Shown here piece by piece: positions 20,819 to 26,092 of a stretch of DNA of 26,092 bases (the first letter of the stretch is position 1; each line of letters begins with the position of its first letter). A program made the position numbers and the translations under genes. The notes below the pieces were generated by a model. It was not told where the DNA came from. It did not search any database and was given only the letters and a program-made list of their open reading frames with translations. Origin of the DNA: an uncultured Collinsella sp. (GTDB taxonomy: Bacteria; Actinomycetota; Coriobacteriia; Coriobacteriales; Coriobacteriaceae); contig CABVDJ010000032.1 in NCBI GenBank assembly GCA_902497025.1, forward strand, positions 1 to 26,092, written 5' to 3'.

Positions 20819-21793
20819 CTAGCCCGTGTAGCGCTCGCGATATGTGTTGCGCTTGGGTGCGGAGCCGTGGCTGCCGTGGTGACGCGTGCGGCTGGCGGGG
20901 GTTTCCTGGGGCTTGCCTCCGCGCATGGCGCTGGCCTGCTTGGGAGGGATGCCACCGCTTTTGAGGATCTGCACCTCGCGGTCGGTGAGCTCGCGCCACG
21001 AGCCTTTGGCCACGCCCTCGAGCTCAAGGCCGGCAAAGTTGCAGCGATGCAGACGGATTACCGGGTGGTGGATCTTGCTCAGCATGCGCTTAACCTGATT
21101 CTTGCGACCCTCGCGGATGATGACCTCGACGGCGGTGGTGCCGGGCTTGACGCCCTGTGGCGCCACGGCCTCGGCCTCGCGTGCGGTGATGACGCGGCAG
21201 ATTGCCGGCTGGCATAGGCCGTCGTCGAGCTCGATGCCATGGCGGAGCGGGTCTAGATCGCGTTCGGTCAGCTGCCCGTCAACGAGTGCCTGGTAGGTCT
21301 TATAGACATGCTTGCTGGGGTGCAGCAGGTCCTGCGACAGGTCGCCGTCGGTGGTAAAGAGCAAAAGGCCCGTGGTGTCGCGGTCCAGACGACCCACCGG
21401 GAAGAGCCCCGGAAAGCGGTCGCGCGGGACCAAATCGGCCACGCAAGGGCGTTCCTGCGGATCGCTCATGGTGGTGAGGTAGCCGGTCGGCTTGTAGAGC
21501 ATCAAGTATACGGCGCCCTGGTTGAGCTTGACGGGCATGCCGTCGACCTCGATATGGTCGCGGTCGACGTCGACCTTGGTGCCCAGTTCGGTCGCGACCT
21601 GGCCGTTGACGGTCACGCGGCCGGCGGTCATCAGGTCCTCCGAGCCACGGCGGCTCGCCACGCCCGCGCGCGCCAAAAAGCGCTGCAGGCGCATGGTGTG
21701 CGGATAGACGGGCTGGGCGTCGGACTTGTGCACATCCGCGTTGGGCGCCGCAGCGCCGGTGCGCATCTCCCCTGTCTCGTTAGTCTTCGTCAT
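20819..21793 (-). CDS. RluB-type 23S/16S rRNA pseudouridine synthase
   Basis: This converts a uridine in rRNA to pseudouridine. Its 324 residues hold an S4 RNA-binding domain (about 34-80: MRLQRFLARAGVASRRGSE) and an RsuA/RluB catalytic domain with VGRLDRDTTGLLLFTTDG, which contains the catalytic Asp, plus KTYQALVDG and REGRKNQVKRML. The N-terminal 30 residues and the C-terminal 50 (basic, rich in Pro, His and Arg) are extra and probably disordered. Start ATG 21793 overlaps the scpB end by 14 bases, with GAGGAT just upstream; ATG 21763 is an alternative. Pairing with scpAB is common in Gram-positives, where the gene is often called rluB. Confidence 0.92.
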   Translation of the reverse strand: MTKTNETGEMRTGAAAPNADVHKSDAQPVYPHTMRLQRFLARAGVASRRGSEDLMTAGRVTVNGQVATELGTKVDVDRDHIEVDGMPVKLNQGAVYLMLYKPTGYLTTMSDPQERPCVADLVPRDRFPGLFPVGRLDRDTTGLLLFTTDGDLSQDLLHPSKHVYKTYQALVDGQLTERDLDPLRHGIELDDGLCQPAICRVITAREAEAVAPQGVKPGTTAVEVIIREGRKNQVKRMLSKIHHPVIRLHRCNFAGLELEGVAKGSWRELTDREVQILKSGGIPPKQASAMRGGKPQETPASRTRHHGSHGSAPKRNTYRERYTG

Positions 21794-22508
21794 GCGTATC
21801 CTCCGCAGTGTCGTCGGTGGACAGCGTTTCCTCGCCGCCGACTGCCTCGACATCATCAATATCGGTATCGAGCAGCTCACGTTCTTCGTCCAGATCCTCA
21901 GCCTGCTCCTCGAGCGTGGACTGAATGCTGCGGCCGCTCAGGCGCTCGCGGATAAATTGACGTGACTGCTCGTCGGGGGCAAACTGCTCCAGATCGGGAA
22001 GGTCGCGGGTGGAGCGCAGACCGAACTTCTCCAAAAAGGCGTTGGTCGTGCCGTAAATGATGGCCTGACCGCGCTGGGGGTCGCGGCCGAGCTCGCGCAC
22101 CAGGCCCTTGTCAACGAGCGACGCAATGACACCGTCGGAGTTGACGCCGCGGATGCCCTTGACCACCTCGCGCGTCACGGGCTGGTGATAGGCGATCACG
22201 GCCAGGGTCTCGAGTGCCGCCTGCGACAGTTTTTGCGTGTCCCAGCTCAACACATAGGCCTCGACCACGTCGTGATATGCGGGATGCGTAAACAGGCGCC
22301 AGCCGCCGGCGACCTCGCGCAGCTGAAAGCCGCGGTTGGCCTCCTCGTACTCAACTTTGAGCTCGGCGAGCAGCGATGCGCATTCGCCGGGGGCGATATC
22401 CAGCGCACCAGCCAGCGCGGGCGCGCTCACCGGATCGCTCGACACCAGCAGGAGCGCCTCCAAGGCGCCTTTGAGGCTATTTGTCTCCAGCGGGGAAAGG
22501 GTTGACAT
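21780..22508 (-). CDS. scpB: Segregation and condensation protein B
   Basis: This is a kleisin-partner subunit of the SMC-ScpAB condensin that organises and separates chromosomes. Its 242 residues contain two winged-helix domains (about 8-85 and 90-165), with the conserved LSQAALETLAVIAYHQPVTREV and INTERG-like GIRGVNSDGVIASLVDKGLV, followed by YGTTNAFLEKFGL. The last 65 residues are an acidic, Asp/Glu/Thr-rich tail. AGGAGCGG precedes ATG 22508, eleven bases after the scpA stop. Confidence 0.95.
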   Translation of the reverse strand: MSTLSPLETNSLKGALEALLLVSSDPVSAPALAGALDIAPGECASLLAELKVEYEEANRGFQLREVAGGWRLFTHPAYHDVVEAYVLSWDTQKLSQAALETLAVIAYHQPVTREVVKGIRGVNSDGVIASLVDKGLVRELGRDPQRGQAIIYGTTNAFLEKFGLRSTRDLPDLEQFAPDEQSRQFIRERLSGRSIQSTLEEQAEDLDEERELLDTDIDDVEAVGGEETLSTDDTAEDTHDED

Positions 22509-22519
22509 GGTTGCCGCTC

Positions 22520-23332
22520 CTATTCGGTGAGCTCGGGGCCCTCGCCGGGTACGTAGGCCTCGGCGCCCTCGACGCGGTTGATGCGGATGGTTCCAAAGAT
22601 TTCGTCCTGGCTCAGGGTGAGCGAGCCACGCTTGGTGAGCTCCAGCATGGCCAGGAAAGTGACGACGAGCTGCTCGGTGGTGGCGTCGCCGTCCAACAGC
22701 TCGCGGAAAGTGCAGGTTTGGTGCGCCATGGTAAAGCGGTCGACCGAGGCCACCGTCAGGTCGAGCGGCACGCGATGCGGCGCCACGTGCTCGGCCTCCA
22801 GCAGGAAGGTCTGTCGTTTGCCATCCAGGTCGGCACAGATAACGGCCAGACCGCGCAGGGTAATGCCGGCCAGATAGTCGGGCATTAGGCCCAAGAACTC
22901 GGGGTCGGGGCCGGCCACGCGCGGATGCATGCGGCTTTCGGCCTGCATGCGCGCACCGAGGGCCGCAGCCGCGCCTTTAAACTGCTTGTAGGCAATCAGG
23001 CGCTGGATCAGGACCTCACGCAGCGCGTCGCCGTCAAGCGTGCTGAGCTCCTCGAGGTCTTCGTCGAACTCGTCATCGTCGTCATCGACTTTGCGCGGGG
23101 CCTCCTGCGGCACCAGAGAGGCAGCCTTGATGTCCAAAAGGGTTGCCGCGACCAGCAAAAAGTCGCTTGCTACGTCCAGGTCCAGCGCCTCGATGCGCTC
23201 GGCCTCGGCAAGGTACTGCTCGGCCACCTCGCTGATCGAGATGGCACCGATATCTACTTTTTGGCGGGTTACCAGCTGCAGCAGCAGGTCGAACGGTCCG
23301 CTGTAGACCTGCGTCGACACGCGATACGACAT
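22520..23332 (-). CDS. scpA: Segregation and condensation protein A
   Basis: This is the kleisin subunit that bridges SMC heads. Its 270 residues begin with a typical FDLLLQLVTRQKVDI segment, have ISEVAEQYL and SDFLLVAATLLDIKAASLVP in the N-terminal SMC-neck-binding region, an acidic run (VDDDDDEFDEDLEELS, about 83-98) in the middle linker, and a C-terminal winged helix (LVVTFLAMLELTKRGSLTLSQ and further). AAGGAGG before ATG 23332 is a strong ribosome binding site. It follows an 84-base gap after the M50 protease gene, where a promoter for the scpAB group may lie. Confidence 0.95.
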   Translation of the reverse strand: MSYRVSTQVYSGPFDLLLQLVTRQKVDIGAISISEVAEQYLAEAERIEALDLDVASDFLLVAATLLDIKAASLVPQEAPRKVDDDDDEFDEDLEELSTLDGDALREVLIQRLIAYKQFKGAAAALGARMQAESRMHPRVAGPDPEFLGLMPDYLAGITLRGLAVICADLDGKRQTFLLEAEHVAPHRVPLDLTVASVDRFTMAHQTCTFRELLDGDATTEQLVVTFLAMLELTKRGSLTLSQDEIFGTIRINRVEGAEAYVPGEGPELTE

Positions 23333-23416
23333 CTTCGACCTCCTTTGACGGCGCCTTCGCGGCGCGGTTTGGGTGCATGCTGCGACCGTTTTACACGGAC
23401 GACCTGTAAGTTTACC

Positions 23417-24100
23417 TTAGATGCCGGCGATTGCGAAGTTGAGCAGCTGCTCAGCAAGCGGATACACGGTAACGTCGAAATAGCGGCCGATTACATCGAT
23501 GCCGGTCCACATAGGCAGCAGGTATAGAACCAGGATGAGTATGGGCATAGCGTATTGCTGCATGCGGTAATAGTTGTTGAGCGCCTTGCCCTTGAGGAAG
23601 GGCACGATGATCGACGAGCCATCAAGCGGCGGAATCGGAATGAGGTTAAAGAACGCGAGCGACAGGTTGACCACGATAAACGTGGCGCCGAAGTTCATAA
23701 TTTGGGACGCCACGGCAAAGGACATGCTGGCGTAGAGATTGCCGTACGTTACGTGCATGAGGGCGGCCGCGAGGCACGCGAGTGCGATATTCGATGTGGG
23801 GCCGGCTACGCTCACCAGGACCTCGTCGCGCTTGGGGTGCTTGAGGTTGTTGAGATAGACGGGCACGGGCTTGGCGAAGGCGAACACGGGACCGCCTGCG
23901 GCGAGCATGAGCAGCGGCAAGATGATGGTGCCAAACGGGTCGATATGGTTGAGCGGGTTGAGCGAGACGCGGCCGCGCGAGCGAGCCGTTTTGTCGCCGA
24001 GCGCCCAGGCTGCGGCGGCGTGCGCGCTCTCGTGGATCACGATGCCAACGATGACGGCAACGGCACTGGCGAGCAGGTTCATGATGTAGCTGCTGGACAT
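23417..24100 (-). CDS. Site-2 protease family (M50) membrane metalloprotease
   Basis: This encodes 227 residues with about five membrane helices. The zinc motif HESAH (His23, Glu24, His27) lies in the first helix, and the second metal motif, NLIPIPPLDGSS (Asp160), in a later helix, as in the short site-2 proteases of the SREBP/M50B type. RVSLNPLNHIDPFGTIILP and a GGPVFAFAKPVPV segment are further family hallmarks. No PDZ or CBS domain is present. Substrates of these short forms are unknown. It starts nine bases after the stop of the small membrane gene. Confidence 0.92.
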   Translation of the reverse strand: MSSSYIMNLLASAVAVIVGIVIHESAHAAAAWALGDKTARSRGRVSLNPLNHIDPFGTIILPLLMLAAGGPVFAFAKPVPVYLNNLKHPKRDEVLVSVAGPTSNIALACLAAALMHVTYGNLYASMSFAVASQIMNFGATFIVVNLSLAFFNLIPIPPLDGSSIIVPFLKGKALNNYYRMQQYAMPILILVLYLLPMWTGIDVIGRYFDVTVYPLAEQLLNFAIAGI

Positions 24101-24109
24101 AACGCTCCC

Positions 24110-24392
24110 CTAGCGGACGCGGCGCGAGGCGCGCGTGAGCAGGTAGTCAATTACAAACAGGATCACAGCGACGATAGCATAATCCAGGCGGAACACACCG
24201 CCAAAAGGCGACGTGATGACGCCGTAGCCGGCGATGGCGCTCGGCAGTGCACGCGAAAGCTCAACGACAAAGCCAACGATCTGCAGCTTGGCGGTGAGGC
24301 CGCTAAAGCACAGCAGCACGGTCATCGCGCTCATAAAGATGCCGCAGATGCGACAGGCCGTGGCGATGATGCTCATCGCCACGGCGGTGGCC

Positions 24393-24406
<14 letters not shown>
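24110..24406 (-). CDS. Small membrane protein (98 aa), unknown function
   Basis: This encodes 98 residues with three hydrophobic segments (about 9-34, 40-66 and 76-92) and a basic end (RASRRVR). Start GTG 24406 was chosen because GAGGAG (24414-24419) lies seven bases upstream, within the end of the ABC-F gene, which it overlaps by 14 bases. An ATG ten codons later is possible. I recognise no family. Its tight placement between the ABC-F and M50 genes implies shared transcription. Confidence 0.7.

Positions 24407-26092
<1,686 letters not shown>

Overview
The window looks like chromosome from a high-GC gut actinobacterium of the Coriobacteriia, most likely Collinsella or a close relative. This rests on codon and GC character, on the order of the housekeeping genes, and on the style of the accessory proteins; no database search was possible. 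It falls into two very different halves that meet at a tRNA-Pro gene (9180-9256).

Bases 1-9134 are accessory DNA. The left end (1-3100) holds the 3' end of an ABC-transporter ATPase gene, a coupled membrane-anchored protein, a decayed DnaQ-like exonuclease, three small membrane-protein genes on the minus strand, a 41-residue holin-like peptide gene and several strong hairpins and terminators. Bases 3180-8867 are a tandem array of three long paralogous genes, here called P1, P2 and P3. Each encodes a type IV prepilin-like N-terminus (short leader, cleavage after Gly/Ala, Glu at +5, one hydrophobic helix), a Gly/Ser linker, and a C-terminal domain resembling DUF6273. The copies share their 5' and 3' flanking DNA. 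P1 and P3 carry an in-frame run of nine G just after the start codon. P2 is split at the same G run by a complete IS110-family element of about 1.5 kb, whose DEDD recombinase belongs to the same superfamily as the Moraxella pilin invertase Piv. A truncated ribbon-helix-helix antitoxin gene lies between P1 and P2. The three proteins agree closely for most of their length and diverge sharply in the last 80-100 residues, as expected for a variable surface or pilus-tip protein family.

Bases 9337-26092 are a dense, all-minus-strand block of core genes, many with overlapping stop and start codons. In transcription order they are: an ABC-F ATPase (cut by the window end), a small membrane protein, an M50 protease, scpA, scpB, an RluB-type pseudouridine synthase, cmk, a PlsC-like acyltransferase, ispH, a DUF512 radical SAM protein, der, plsY, gpsA, rpe, a cysteine desulfurase, a Nif3-like protein, a coiled-coil/zinc-ribbon protein and coaBC. 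Together they cover chromosome segregation, rRNA modification, ribosome assembly, phospholipid and isoprenoid synthesis, sulfur mobilisation and coenzyme A synthesis. gpsA, plsY and plsC supply consecutive steps of phosphatidic acid synthesis. The tRNA-Pro gene has its own promoter and a strong terminator that closes the core block.

The most interesting part is the pilin/DUF6273 array: poly-G tracts, a Piv-like recombinase inside one copy, shared flanks and variable C-termini together suggest a phase- or antigen-variable surface protein locus.
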